The position numbers were made by a program, and so were the translations under genes. Source: Okapia johnstoni (taxonomy: Eukaryota > Chordata > Mammalia > Artiodactyla > Giraffidae). Taken from it: DNA of 64,000 bases. The stretch lies in the NCBI GenBank assembly GCA_024291935.2, contig CM044309.1, positions 97,799,628 through 97,863,627 on the forward strand, written 5' to 3'. How positions within the stretch are numbered: the stretch's first letter is position 1; every line of letters begins with the position of its first letter. The notes under the pieces are model-generated. The model ran no database searches. It was not told the DNA's origin and was given only the letters and a program-made list of their open reading frames with translations. Of this stretch, positions 11,942-23,616 are shown piece after piece.

Positions 11942-13042
11942 AATCATATAGGATTGATACATTTGAGGGCTATTTAAATGCAGTTTAAAATTGAGATGAA
12001 ATCAGATTATTTATGCCTAATGGACAATTAAAGAATTTCATAAAGCCAATTAATAATGGTAAAATTTCACCCTTGAATAATATAGATAATTTTCAATTCT
12101 CTATTTCAATCTTGAGTACAGAGACAATTGTGTAGCTATTTGGCCCTTCTCTCTTTTTAAGACAGAGTACAAACATTTGCAATGCTATTTTATATAAGCA
12201 ATTTGATTTATCATATTAATTTTTGTATTGAACATGCCTAGAGGGTACAGTTTTTATTTTACAGCTGACATAATAACATCACTGGTATAGTAAGAAATAA
12301 ATTTTGGTTATATTTATACTAATTGCAAAAGACTTTATTACCCAAATGAACTTGCAGTCTATCAAAAACAGTGAAGTTATGCATTACATTCAACAATAAT
12401 ATTTACATGATAAACAGTATATAATGTGGTTCAATTAAATTCCATGGGGCACTTTGCTACTCTGTGTAGGACTAAAAGAAGTTATATTTAGCCTTGATAA
12501 TAATTTTCAATTCATCCAACCAAATATGAGTAGAAGACAGTGCCTTATGCATAGTATTAATAGATGATCTATAAGTGTGTGATATTTTTAGAAAATTGAG
12601 TTGTTGACATCCTGAAATGATTTGTGTATTCCAAACAATAGAGAGTGTTGCATCTCAATTTCCAGAATCACAAAATGTCACAAATTGTCATTACAATGCA
12701 TCTAGAATATTACTTCAAAGGACCTTGATATAAAGATCCATGAAATAATAATAATAAAGTAAAAAAAAAAGGTATCACCCCACCTTCCATTCTCATCTCC
12801 ACCACCACCATTTAGCCCTTGATGTAGATATTCCTTTAATCCGTATATGGGACTAACTGCAGACTCTAAAGAGGGGCATAATGAAATGTGAATGAGTCCA
12901 GACAGAATAATAGTAATAGGCAATATAGAGTGAGATATCTGTAAGGAAAGTGTTAACCAGTGATCTATGGTTCTACCTTTTAGCTTTGGAAAAGTACTTG
13001 ATCAAATTATTAAAATACTACTTCAGTATATTTAGAAGCATA
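11942..13042. other. Unassigned AT-rich DNA
   Basis: No gene or repeat family recognised in this 1.1 kb stretch. A 73-codon minus-strand frame at 12702-12923 shows no domain. Confidence 0.5.
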
Positions 13043-13305
13043 TGCTGCTGCTAAATCACTTCAGTCGTGTCCGACTCTGTGTGACCCCATAGATGGCAGC
13101 CCACTAGGCTTCTCCGTCCCTGGGATTCTCCACGCAAGAATACTGAAGTGGGTTGCCATTTCCTTCTCCAGTGCATGCATGCATGCTAAGTCGCTTCAGT
13201 CATGTCCGACTCTGTGCGACGCTATGGACAGCAGCCCACCAGACTCCTCTGTCCATGGGATTCTCCAGGCAAGAGTACTGGAGTGGGTTGCCATTTCCTT
13301 CTCCA
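13043..13305 (-). mobile_element. Bov-tA-type SINE dimer, antisense
   Basis: Two reversed monomers each run from the 'taagtcgcttcagtc' end to 'gccatttccttctcca'; they meet at about 13172. A GCATGCATGCATGC run marks the internal junction. No clear target duplication was found. Confidence 0.92.
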
Positions 13306-14279
13306 AACAAGAACAAGGTAGTTCATTTTTGATTATTTAAAAAGCTGTAATTGGTTAATTACTGATAGTGATATTAATAATGTCAATGATATTAAGCTAT
13401 GCTAGAAAATGAGTACAATTCACATACCTCTGAGAAAATATAAAAGGTCAAAAGTCTTGGGGATATCTTTTTCCTGGGGTAGAAGTGGTCTGCACCCTGT
13501 AAGACTTCTGTCTTGTGACCTTACCCATCCTGTGTACAAAGTGGAGGGTGTTGGAAGCTGTGCCTGAGATTCACCAGAACTTTCTTATCCTGCTGCTAAC
13601 CCTGCTGCTACCTATTGTAAATTATTTTAAAAATTAGATTAACTTATCTGGGGTAAAGCCTATTGTGTCTAATGAATTTGGTCATCAATTTCAACCTAAG
13701 ACTATTATTGCTAGCAGAAGGGAGTGCTCAATACCTCATAATGCAAGTTCTTCTCATTATAGTTATCTCAAATATCTCAACAAAATAGACAGAGATTGTA
13801 CATATGGGAGGACATATTTTGGTTTATAATTTATAAAAACCAAAACAAGCAAAAACAGACAGTGTATTTGAAGCAGTGATTTTCAATGAGCTAGATGCTA
13901 GACGATGAAGTAGAGTATCCCTTCGAAAATGGGAAACAAGTTCAGCCCTATGAACAACCAACTTCCTTCTTTGGAAATGTTAGTAGAGATGGCAACAAAG
14001 GCAAGTCCTGCAAACTCCTGATTGTGGAGGTTGAACTGGAAGTCTGAGGAAACCAAGGTGTTTAACATTTTCTGGACAGTGTACTGGAGAAGAGAGAGAA
14101 CACCATATATCTGCAGAAAAGTGTTGTCAAATATCCACATAATTACTGATCAACACATGCATATGGTGCAGGCTTAAGAACTATTTGAAAAGAGATGAAT
14201 AGTGCCTGGATGACACACAGATCAAAGAAAATACTTGTTCCCACTAGTCTCAGTGGAAAGTGAACATACTGTAAGATTT
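13306..14279. other. Unassigned DNA
   Basis: No gene or named repeat. The part at 13480-13615 is richer in GC than its surroundings, but has no frame or splice-site pair that I would support. Confidence 0.45.
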
Positions 14280-14535
14280 AATTTATATTAAATACAAGAG
14301 ATTGCAAACTATAGTGGAAGAATGTAGATCAGTAGTTGCCTGAGGATAGGGCTGGTGTAGGGATACTAAGGAAGGAGGGAATACAGCTGGATGCAAGGAA
14401 GCTGTTGTGGGTAGTGTTCAGTATCTTTTTTGTGGTGATGTTTCACAGGTATGCTCTTGTATAAAAATAGCCTTTAAACGTGTGTAGTTAATTTTATGTC
14501 ACTTATGCTTCAGTAAAGGAGTTAATAAAATTAAT
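14280..14535 (+). mobile_element. Old LINE-1 (L1M-type) 3' UTR
   Basis: It has the 'gtagatcagtagttgcctg' block, then 'ttgtggtgatgtttcacagg' and a terminal 'cttcagtaaaggagttaa' equivalent to the usual LINE-1 end with its AATAAA-like signal. Strongly diverged. Confidence 0.75.
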
Positions 14536-15449
14536 GATAATGAAAAGAAAGTGCATATTCATCATGAAATTTAAAAAAAAGTTAAAAGTAGATCAGATCT
14601 TTCCTTTTATTATAAAGACTAGAAGTTCAAGGCTGAAATATGCTATGATTCTTTATTGTGTATTTTCAGATTGGTTTATTGTCCTGCTTTTTAAAAACGT
14701 TTCTATGTATACATTCTATATCATGATGTTCACACTGAATGTGAGAGGTTGAAACCCAAACTTCTTCACAAGGCAGTGGTGCTACAGTAGAGAATACAGT
14801 ATTTCTTAAGTATAAAATAGACATTTTTCTCAATAAAAATAAAAAAAATGGCTGGGAATAATACCAATAGCATTAATGTTGAATCTAAAATATTCAATAA
14901 TATATTATATTATCTTCCTGGAGTTGTATTACCATCTCACCACTTAGTACACATTTTAAAACTTATTTTAAACATTGCATCAGCAAGTTGGTAATACTCA
15001 TGCATGTGGAAAACAAAGTTAAGAATTATAATACAATGAAGATCAATACCATATTACCATTTCTGGGAAAATGGCTCTGCTCATGAAAAAAAGCATTCCA
15101 GAGGTTAGTTTGCAATACTTTTAACAGGAAACTATTTTGCCCATCATTTTAAGATTATGAATGATATGGCAAAAGAAGTCAGCATCCTATGTCGCAACAA
15201 TTAACTGAACAAAATTGTTATTAAAAGTCAAGCATGGAATGAGAATTATTCCAAAATTCTATTCCCTCTTGCTAAAATCATCACACACACACACACTGAT
15301 TTCTTTCACTAACAAAGGAGTGCTTTACAGATGTTCTCAGACAAATGAATGCCTAATTTATCCTTTTTTATACAAATTTTCAGCACAGTGGATTATTTTA
15401 ATACCCACCTCTCTAGTGTTAGCATTTAAGTGATTCATGGACTTCAGCA
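14536..15449. other. Unassigned AT-rich DNA
   Basis: Two 72-codon frames (14534-14752, 15215-15433) lack recognisable domains and are probably chance. A short CA run lies at 15284-15296. Confidence 0.45.
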
Positions 15450-15528
15450 TGACAGGAAGGCCTGGCAGGCTGCAGTCTATGTGGTCATAAAGAGTGGGAC
15501 ATGACTGGGTGACTAAACAACAACATCC
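15450..15528 (+). mobile_element. BovA-type SINE 3' fragment
   Basis: Matches the last 75 bp of the SINE: 'aggcctggcaggctgcagtc', then 'gacatgactgggtgac' and an ACAACAACA tail. Confidence 0.8.
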
Positions 15529-16004
15529 TCTCTTTTAGAGAATTTTTTATTTATTCAAAATATTACAGTTAGTTATAATCTTTTTTAATTTTGATTTAGG
15601 TGATCACAAAATTAAGCTAGTAAAATCTGAATCTTAGGTAGCTCATTGATACCTGCCAAAGTTTTTTTGGTACTTAGGTTCTTTTTTCTTTTGGTCCTAA
15701 TAAAATATGCCTGCTAGTTATGTAGAATAAGTCATTTCTTTAAAGAGTTTTCTCATTTCCTTTAGTGAAATCAAAATCTTTATGTTAGGTGCTACTACCA
15801 AGTGTCATTTCATCTCGTCAATTTCAGTATAGATACACAAAGATACAGGGATAGAAATATTATATATCTATATATTTTATGTATGATAGATGTTGGTATG
15901 ACTATTAATATGGATATATACATATGTACACATATACACATGAGCATTTAATAAATGTAAGATAGTAATAAATATAATATCGATTTATATTATAATATTA
16001 AAAG
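15529..16004. other. AT-rich DNA with degenerate AT repeat
   Basis: The part 15855-15990 is an impure TA/TATG/CATA simple repeat. No gene seen. Confidence 0.5.
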
Positions 16005-16123
16005 ATGTTGTTGTTGTTCAGTCACTAAGTCATGTCCTGCTCTTTGTGATCCCATGGACTGTAGCACACCAGACTCCTCTGCCCTCCACTATCTTCCAGA
16101 GTTTGCTCAAATTCATGTCCAAT
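16005..16123 (-). mobile_element. BovB/Bov-tA 3' end fragment, antisense
   Basis: A GTTGTTGTTGTT tail is followed by CAGTCACTAAGTCATGTCC and the 'ggactgtagcacaccag' block. Only about 115 bp of the element is present. Confidence 0.88.
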
Positions 16124-16934
16124 TGAAATATATGTATGTTTATAAATGTCCAGTATGAACTATACCTGTCTTATCTCAGTCCACTGAAGTATCATATACA
16201 TATGTACATTGACACAAAGATTTAAAAAAATGGCATGTTATGTATGATACTTTGGCTTTAGGTAGTTTCATGAAACAATATATTCTGGAAATCATTCCAA
16301 AATAGTCCATAGAAATTTTATTCATTATTTTAGGAATACAGACAATTTCAGGTGTGGATATGTCTTAGTGTATTTAGTCATCCCACATTTATAGATGGGT
16401 AATTTCCCAAATTGCTAATATTAAAAATAAGCCTATTATGAATAACGTTTGGCATATATTGTTTTGTATTTGTTAAGATATTTGCTTAGATTTCTAAAAT
16501 TGGCAAGTGCAAATGTAACTCAATAATATACGGAGAAATTAACTTACATAGCATTATTCCATTTTGGACATTAGCCAAACAATGCATGAGTCTCTTTTAA
16601 TCTTTTCTTTCTAACAGTTTATGTATTGAAACTTTTAGATCTTTTCCTAAATCAATATTTGAGAATGGATATTTCTGCTTGGCTTGCTTTTTATATATAA
16701 TGAGGATAAGCATGTTTTCATATGTTCAAGGGCTATTTGTGAAAGGCTATGTTAAATAAAGATGTAAAGAAAAATATGGAAAATTTTTCTGTAAAATATT
16801 GTAAGGTCATAGTAATGCTCAAACAATTGAACAGTAATATTTTTCTCATAATTATGGAATTTATTTTCAGTCATTCATTGTAAGAGCTCTTGAAACTGAT
16901 TGCTGGAAGATATTTTAGAGATTGTCTCATTCAA
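16124..16934. other. Unassigned AT-rich DNA
   Basis: No gene or named repeat recognised. The part 16290-16480 has the texture of old antisense LINE-1 but I cannot anchor it to specific motifs. Confidence 0.4.
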
Positions 16935-16937
16935 AAA

Positions 16938-17108
16938 TCTCAATACTGGTTGCTTGTAAGAGTCAGTATGAAAATTTTAAAAAATAAAAATGTCAAGGAT
17001 TTATCACAGAAAATGTTTGTGTTTTAAGGTGGGATAATTATATGCATTAGTTGTTTTTAAAAAGGACCCAGGTGATTATAATGTATAGGAAGCCTTGAGA
17101 ACCATTCA
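16938..17108. mobile_element. Short non-autonomous DNA transposon (hAT-Charlie-like)
   Basis: The two ends are imperfectly complementary: 'tctcaatactggttgc' at the left, and 'gtgattataatgtatagg' with 'ccttgagaacca' at the right. Length near 170 bp and the TTCTCAA-type terminus fit the small MER-class hAT elements of mammals. The exact subfamily is not determined. Confidence 0.5.
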
Positions 17109-17149
17109 TCAAATGCCCAGTTACAACTAAATCAGCTTGGTCAAGATCA

Positions 17150-17325
17150 GGTGTTTTTTTTTTTAATTGAGATGTCATGTACATCTAATAATACATTTTT
17201 ATAAATGTAGAACTTAATGATTTTTGAAAAACGTATATATCCATGTAGCCATATGACTCCAGTTAAAATATAGTGTTTTCATCACTCCAGAAATGCCATC
17301 TACCCTTCCCAGTCACTCTACTTCT
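17150..17325 (-). mobile_element. Old LINE-1 3' UTR, antisense (part 1 of a split copy)
   Basis: 'taattgagatgtcatgtac', then 'ccatgtagccatatgactcc' and 'cccttcccagtcactc', is the reverse complement of an L1M 3' UTR. It is broken at 17325 by a younger LINE-1, and resumes at 18281 and again at 18896. Confidence 0.7.
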
Positions 17326-18280
17326 TTTTTTAATTAATTTATTATTTTTTTTATTTTTATTTATTTATTTTAGTTGGGGGCTAATTACTTTACAATATTG
17401 TAGTAGTTTTTGCCATACACTGACATGAATCAGCCATGGGTTCACATGTGCTCCCTCTCCCGAACCCTCCTCCCACCTCCCTCCCCTTCCCATCCCTCTG
17501 GGTCATCCCAACGCTCCATCCCTGAGCATCCGTCCCATGCATAGAACATGGAATGGTGTTCCGCTTCACATATGACAATATACATGTTTCAATGTTATTG
17601 TCCCAGAACGTCCCACCCTCACCTTCTCCCTCAGAGTCCACAGGACTGTTCTATGCATCTGTGTCTCTTATTCTGTCTCACATATAGGGTTACCATTACC
17701 ATCTTTCAAATTCCATATACATGCATTAGTATACTGTATTGGTGCTTTTCTTTCTGGCTCACTTCACTCTGTATAATGGGCTCCAGTTTCATCCATCTCA
17801 ATAGAACCGATTCAAATGTATTTTTTTTAATGGCTGAGTAATATTCCATTGTGTATATGTACCACAGCTTCCTTATCCATTCGTCTGCCGATGGACATCT
17901 AGGTTGCTTCCATGTCCTGGCTATTGTAAACAGTGCTGCGATGAACACTGGGGTACACGCATCTCTTTCAATTCTGGTTTCCTCGGTGTGTATGCCTAGC
18001 AGTGGGATTGCTGGGTCATATGGCAGTTCTATTCCCAGTTTTTCAAGGATAGAAATATAGATCAATGGAACAAAATAGAAAGCCCAGAGATAAACCCACG
18101 CACCTATGGAAACCTTATCTTCGACAAAGGAGGCAAGAGTATACAATGGAGAAAAGACAATCTCTTTAACAAGTGGTGCTGGGAAAACTGGTCAACCACT
18201 TGTAAAAGAATGAAACTAGAACACTTCCTAACACCATACACAAAAATAAACTCAAAATGGATTAAAGATCTAAATGTAAG
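17326..18280 (-). mobile_element. Ruminant LINE-1 with inverted 5' part (twin priming)
   Basis: 17326-18049 is the LINE-1 3' UTR and ORF2 end in antisense; 18050-18280 is upstream ORF2 sequence in sense orientation, starting 'agaaatatagatcaatgg'. Perfect 14-bp repeats GTCACTCTACTTCT flank the unit (17312-17325 and 18281-18294), so both halves arrived in one event. Compared with the uninverted copy at 42480-43880, about 570 bp between 'gatctaaa' (near 42580) and the ORF2 segment near 43155 is missing at the junction. Known mechanism: twin priming during target-primed reverse transcription. Confidence 0.95.
17706..18049 (-). pseudogene. LINE-1 ORF2 C-terminal remnant
   Basis: The minus strand encodes the last part of ORF2p: [51 protein letters not shown] and the terminal MHVYGI. 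The frame stays open upstream to 18146, but the 32 residues before it come from the inverted segment read backwards and are not ORF2. The reverse transcriptase and endonuclease domains are absent, so no activity is possible. Confidence 0.9.
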
Positions 18281-18309
18281 GTCACTCTACTTCTATGCAA
18301 CAACCACAC

Positions 18310-18895
18310 CAAACAGTTGTATCAGTTCAGGTCAGTTGCTCAGTCATGCCCCACTATTTGAGAGCCCATGAACTGCAGCACGCCAGGCCTCCCTGTCCAT
18401 CACCAACTCCTGGAGTCTACCCAAACCCATGTCCATTGAGTCGGTGATGCCATCCAACCATCTCATCCTCTGTCGTCCCCTTCTCTTCCTGCCCTCAATC
18501 TTTCCCAGCATCAGGGTCTTTTTGAATAAGTCAGCTCTTCGCATCAGGTGGCCAAAGCATTGGAGATTCTGCTTCAACATCATTCCTTCCAATGAACACC
18601 CAGGACTGATCTCCTTTAGGGTGGACTGGTTGGATCTCCTTGCAGTCCAAGGGACTCTCAAGAGTCTTCTCCAACACCACAGTTCAAAAGCATCAATTCT
18701 TCTGTGCTCAGCTTTCTTTATAGTCCAACTCTCATATCCATACATGACTACTGGAAAAACGATAGCCTTGACTAGATGGACCTTTGTTGGCAAAGTAATG
18801 TCTCTGCTTTTTAATATGCTGTCTAGGTTGGTCATATCTCTCCTTCCAAGGAGTAGACGTCTTTTAATTTCATGGCTGCAATCACCATAAATGGA
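18310..18895 (-). mobile_element. BovB (RTE) LINE 3' fragment, antisense
   Basis: Begins at the left with the 3' end TATCAGTTCAGGTCAG and ends at the right inside the reverse transcriptase ('gctgcaatcaccat'). It lies about 15 bp beyond the right duplication of the inverted LINE-1, within the same old LINE-1. No clear target duplication. Confidence 0.93.
18344..18835 (-). pseudogene. BovB reverse transcriptase C-terminal fragment, frame intact
   Basis: 163 codons are open on the minus strand: [18 protein letters not shown], then [50 protein letters not shown] and [12 protein letters not shown]. This is the conserved tail of the RTE reverse transcriptase, downstream of the catalytic motifs, which are missing. 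It is one of the longest open remnants in the window. It is not a host gene. Confidence 0.88.
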
Positions 18896-19290
18896 GTCAA
18901 ATAGAATGTACTCATTTTCCTTTTTTCATATAATACAATGATTCTGGAATTTACCCAGCTTGTTTTTTGCAGTTTATTCCTTTTTATTGTCTAGTGATAC
19001 TTTATTACAAAAATATCTTCTAAATTGTTTATTCTTTCTCTTGTTGATTTCTTTCTGACTTACTTCACTCAGTATGACAATCTATAGGTCCATCCATGTT
19101 GCTGCAAGTGGCATTATTTCATTCTTTTTTAAGACTGAGTAATATTCCATTGTATATATATGTGCCACATCTTCTTTGTCCATTCATCTGATGATGGAAA
19201 TTTACATTGCTTCCATGTCTTGGCTATTTGAACATTGGGGTGCATCCATCTTTTTGTATGACTAAGGAACTCATAATTTCATCATTTTAC
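18896..19290 (-). mobile_element. Old LINE-1 3' region, antisense (part 2)
   Basis: Continues the copy begun at 17150: 'tcactcagtatgacaatc', 'catccatgttgctgcaag', 'gagtaatattccattgta' and 'attgcttccatgtcttgg'. All are standard reverse-complement LINE-1 3' motifs, diverged. Confidence 0.8.
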
Positions 19291-20030
19291 ATTGGATATT
19301 CTAGGTTTGTTTCTTTGCACTTATTCTACTGTCATTTGCTTTAATTTCTGTATATGTAATTGGATTTTTGCTTAAATTTAGAAAAATGTTGGCTGGTATT
19401 TTTTTAATATTTTTGGGCCCTGCTCCTGTTTTCTTTTTCTGGAGCTTTAATACATATAGGTTAGCCTACTTGAACTGTCCTACAGGTTTTTAAGACATTT
19501 TACTTTTTTCAAACCATTTTTTCCTCTCTCTGTGCTTTTCAGTTTGGACCAATTCTGTTGACTTATCTTTATTCTATCCACCCTTTTTTCTACTGTGTCC
19601 ACTCTATTGTTAATCCAGTTTACTGAGATGTGGTTTGGCTGTTTGTGTGTGTATGTGTGTGTGTGTATGTATATGTATGTGTGTGTTTTGGTTGTATTTC
19701 TTACTTCTAATATTTATATTGTACACTTCCATAAAAGTTTCCATACTATTTATGAATATATCCTATCTGATGTTTCATTTCAATCTTTTCTTATAGATTC
19801 TCTACCATATTCATCATGTGGTTTTAAATATATTTTCTGCTAATTATAGTACCTGTTCACTTTAGTTCCGTTTATATTGACTGTATATCCCTTGATGTTG
19901 ATCATATTTTCCTGTAATTTCGTATGTCTGTTAGCTTTTATCACAAACTGGAAATTGTCAGTCATACATTGTAGAGAAACTCTGAAGTCTTTATATTCAG
20001 AAAAGTGTTGAATTTTATTCTTGGAAGAAG
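19291..20030 (-). mobile_element. Old LINE-1-derived sequence, antisense
   Basis: T-rich, with 'ctaattatagtacctgttc' and 'aaactggaaattgtcagtca', which resemble antisense L1M/HAL1 interior. It contains a TG-rich simple repeat at about 19642-19688. The assignment is by texture and a few motifs only. Confidence 0.5.
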
Positions 20031-20640
20031 AAAAACTGCTACAATATCGTCTTGATATTATGGATGATGGTTTTTAGTATTTCCCGTAAACGTTGTCCTT
20101 ACTTATGAGTTGCAATTCTAGTTTCTAACATGTAGACTTTCTCAAGTTCTGTTTTTATTGTTAGAGAGTCAGACAATGTTGGAAAAATTTATAGAGGCAT
20201 TCCATGTATTCTTCACCTAGTTTCCTCCAGTGAAAATATCTCGTATATTTATAGTAAAATATGAAAACCAAGAAATTGATACTAGTATTATTGCCAGTTT
20301 TTCCAGGTTCACTAGTTTTTCATGCATTATGGATGTGTGTGTGCTTAGATCAATGCAGTTTTATTGTGTCTATTGTTTTCCCACCACATTAAAAAATATT
20401 ACTTCATTGTCTTCTGCTTTCTATATTTTATGATAAAAAAGTCAACCATTGATGTTAGTGTTGATAAATTCCATAATTATGAGAGATATAGTACTTTGCA
20501 ATTGTTTGAGCATTACTATCATTTTTCAAAAATTTACAGAAAATATTTGAATATTTTTCTATACATCTTTATGTTTTATTGTAGTCTGAATTTTTCAAAT
20601 AGTCCTTGAACATATAAAAACATACTTACCCTTACTATAT
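20031..20640. other. Probable old LINE fragment and unassigned DNA
   Basis: 20185-20350 ('ttcacctagtttcctccag', 'aaaccaagaaattgatac') resembles the antisense 3' UTR of an old LINE-1. The rest is unassigned. The 67- and 81-codon frames here have no domain. Confidence 0.4.
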
Positions 20641-21349
20641 ATAAAGAGCAAGCTGAGCTGAAATATCAATTCTCACCTATTGAATTAAGAAAAGCTCTAA
20701 AAATTTGAATACATAAACTGTTAGAAAGACAAGATTAAAACCAGACTTATACATTGATTGCTTAATGTTCAAAATGGAATAATGCTAAGTTTTAATCACA
20801 AGTTTGAGGTGTTACTGAGGCCTTCTAACTTGGCAGAAATACAGCCTCTAACACTGTGTTCCTAGTGGTAGAAATGATGAAAACTCTGCAGTACTTCCCT
20901 GGGCTGTTTGGAGTCATTCTTGCAGAAATGCTGGCTGGTGTCAACCAAGGATATATGATATGTTTCTATTCACATCCTAGCACTCCCACGCTTGCAGCGT
21001 ATACTTTTCAGTTGTTCTTGCAGGCTCAAACTGTGGTCTCTGACTCCTCAGCCTTATGTGACAGCTACTTCAACTTGAGCTTCATCTCTCGAACACCCTG
21101 GAACTGCCTTCAGAAAAGAAGGTAGATGAATGCAGATCTCACTTCATCATCTTCACCTTCTATGAAGATCACATTCCCTTCAAGTTCTGCTTCTTTTGGT
21201 CCCTCTATAGTGTCTTCAAAATTTTTGTGTGTTTGCTTCTTTTATTTTGGGGGGTTTTATGGGGGTTTTTTGGTGTTATTTCTGAGTTGATAATTGTTAT
21301 CAGCAGTGAAATAGATTGCTCTAATAATAGTTATTCCACTTGTTAACTG

Positions 21350-21351
<2 letters not shown>
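20641..21351. other. Unassigned DNA, moderately GC
   Basis: 20820-21180 is less AT-rich and carries an 89-codon plus-strand frame (20856-21125). It has hydrophobic runs but no motif that I recognise, no adjacent exon and no clear splice pair. I treat it as chance or an old repeat. Confidence 0.4.

Positions 21352-21391
<40 letters not shown>
21352..21391. repeat. (CA)n microsatellite
   Basis: About 20 perfect AC units; likely polymorphic. Confidence 0.98.
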
Positions 21392-21393
<2 letters not shown>

Positions 21394-21419
21394 CCTAAAA
21401 GTTGAGAATTTAGTTTTGT

Positions 21420-21740
21420 TCAGCTATTCTGTGTATGGGAAGATGTGAAAGTCCGGGCTTATTGAAATCAGTCCTCTGCTATACACGTTAACTATCTAGG
21501 GCCAGGATCTTGTTTTTCTTCATCCCGAATCCCCTCAGAGTGCACAGTTGGGGGTGACTGTTTTGGCTGATGACTTGATGGCTTCAACATCTTTTGCTTA
21601 CCAATATGGTATGGTAGGCGACATTTTTTGTCCCTATGCTGTAGCCTTAAACCAGGACCCAATTCATTTTTACTCACGGTGGTACTGCTCACTTTTTGGC
21701 ATAAAACATTTTAAACCCTCGAACATATTCTCTGCCTCAG
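21420..21740 (+). repeat. Interspersed repeat, LTR-like, copy A
   Basis: Shares an ordered series of blocks with 46610-46870: TATGGGAAGATG, 'gtccgggcttattgaaatca', 'gggccaggatc' and CCCCTCAG, then 'gatggcttcaacatc', and 'ccaatatggtatgg' near the end. The two copies are clearly homologous but diverged. The layout suggests an ancient LTR, but I cannot name the family. The 66- and 102-codon frames are incidental. Confidence 0.65.
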
Positions 21741-23616
21741 GAAAATTTAAAGTTTACAATAGCAAGAGAAACAGAAGAGACCCCTGCCTCCTCCCCTCAA
21801 AAACAAACAAACAAACAAAAAACTACATATTTCCAGAAAAACTATATATGTTCTGACTGTGTTTCTCTGAAAACTAAGATCATTTTACTGTAGACAGGCA
21901 ATAAAAGGAACAATACAGTCTTAGTTATTCTGTCACCAGAGAAGATACACAAGTTTGTGGATCCTGACATAAGGGGAACTCTGCAGAGCACTCTCGACAA
22001 TATCTGAGAAAATGATAAAACTTCAGTGAGAAATTGTTCCCTGGTGGGGATATCAGTATAGCCACAATAGAATAGAGATTAGGGGACTATCACCCCCTCT
22101 CCCACCCTTGACTGTCTGTAAAGCCTACTTCATTCAAATGTGATCCTAGAAGAATACAGACAGGGAAGCAAACTTGGTAATTGAGGTTAAATTCCCACCA
22201 GTTCAGGAAAAATGGAAACTTCAGTAACTTTAATTTATTACTAATTGATAAAATTTTAGGAATGGATGACAAGATAAGCTACTTAACAAGAAGATCAGAA
22301 ACTCTTTTTTAGAATTTGTAGCTTTACCCTGTTTGCAGGATTGAGACATAGCAAATGAATTTCCTACTTAAGGAAAAATGCTGTAAGATTCTGGTTATAA
22401 ATAAGGTCAATATGTGACATATGATATCATACAATAGTCAGGCCCAAACTACTCTTAAGGCAGCACATATGAACTGCTTTAATGACCTTCGAAACTCTAA
22501 TGGAAATTTAATGTCAAACATTTCATGGAAAGAGTTTGATCAATGGATTTTTTTTCCCTAAGTTGTTTTCTTTCATGTTGAAATGTGGTTTGATGAAAAA
22601 TAAAAGAAAGTACAATAAAAATTGTTCTATCTGTGTGTTCCATAACAATTTAGTTAGAGTACAGCTAGGTGGCCTATTGAGGACGCTGATGTTTTTCAGT
22701 GCATTTCCTCATATTTTTATGGAGTGATTAAATTTAATAATTAACTTACTTAATATCACTTTATTACCCTGTAGAAAGTAGTTAAGTCCAGAAATATGAA
22801 GGCTTTGCTTACAATTTTGGCTAGCCACAAATTAATCATGCTACCCTAAACAAATCTCTCACCTATTTTTGTATTCAATATTTAATAAATATTTACTAAA
22901 TGCTAGCCACTCTTACTAATTAATGTCAGATTTGAATAATTTCTTGTAGTTAAAGTATCAAATATTATTAGTGAAACAAAGCATTAATAGAGGACAATGA
23001 TAAATTTTTCAGAATTAAGACAGAGGATAATTGAAAAAATACAGTATTTGGGATGAGAACTATAAGTGAAGAGTTAAACTGCAAAGAGAATAGAGATAAG
23101 GAAAAAGGTAATCTTTAAATAATAAGAGAAAATGTGACTTCTAGCTAGCTTTTGTGTACATAGTGCACTGGAACCTATGGAGAAGTTAAAGAGCAAGGCT
23201 ATCGCTCAGAGCCTTATGTATTAAAATGTGTTCATACTTACTGCTGCCCAGTAAGAAGATGACACTTGAGAAGTAAGTTGAGTCTGTGAAGGGCCTTGGA
23301 TGTGTGAAGGGCTGGGTGTTACACTACTCTCATGGCTCAGCTGGGAGATCTCTCACTGGATTTTTTAAATCCCTCCTTGGTGAAGTATATAATTCTTCTT
23401 CACACTAAATTCATTCCATAAACGTGAAAATGCTCTGTATATATTTGGAGGGAAGGAAGTGATTATACTTGTGCTGAAGGTTGTCACCATGAAATAGGAC
23501 TGAGTCACTGGTGCAAGTATGTTTCTAAATAGAGTGAGCCATAGATAAGTGTCACTTCCCACAATGATCAGTGTGTTTCAGTTGCTAGTTGATAACTGGC
23601 AATGTTGATTCAAAAT
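21741..23616. other. Unassigned AT-rich DNA
   Basis: No gene recognised. Short AAAC repeats occur at about 21801-21823. The rest is unique-looking AT-rich sequence with frames under 70 codons. Confidence 0.5.

Noticed and set aside
20856..21125. 89-codon frame with hydrophobic segments as a possible membrane protein
   Set aside because: No recognisable family, no exon signals and short length; chance is more likely.
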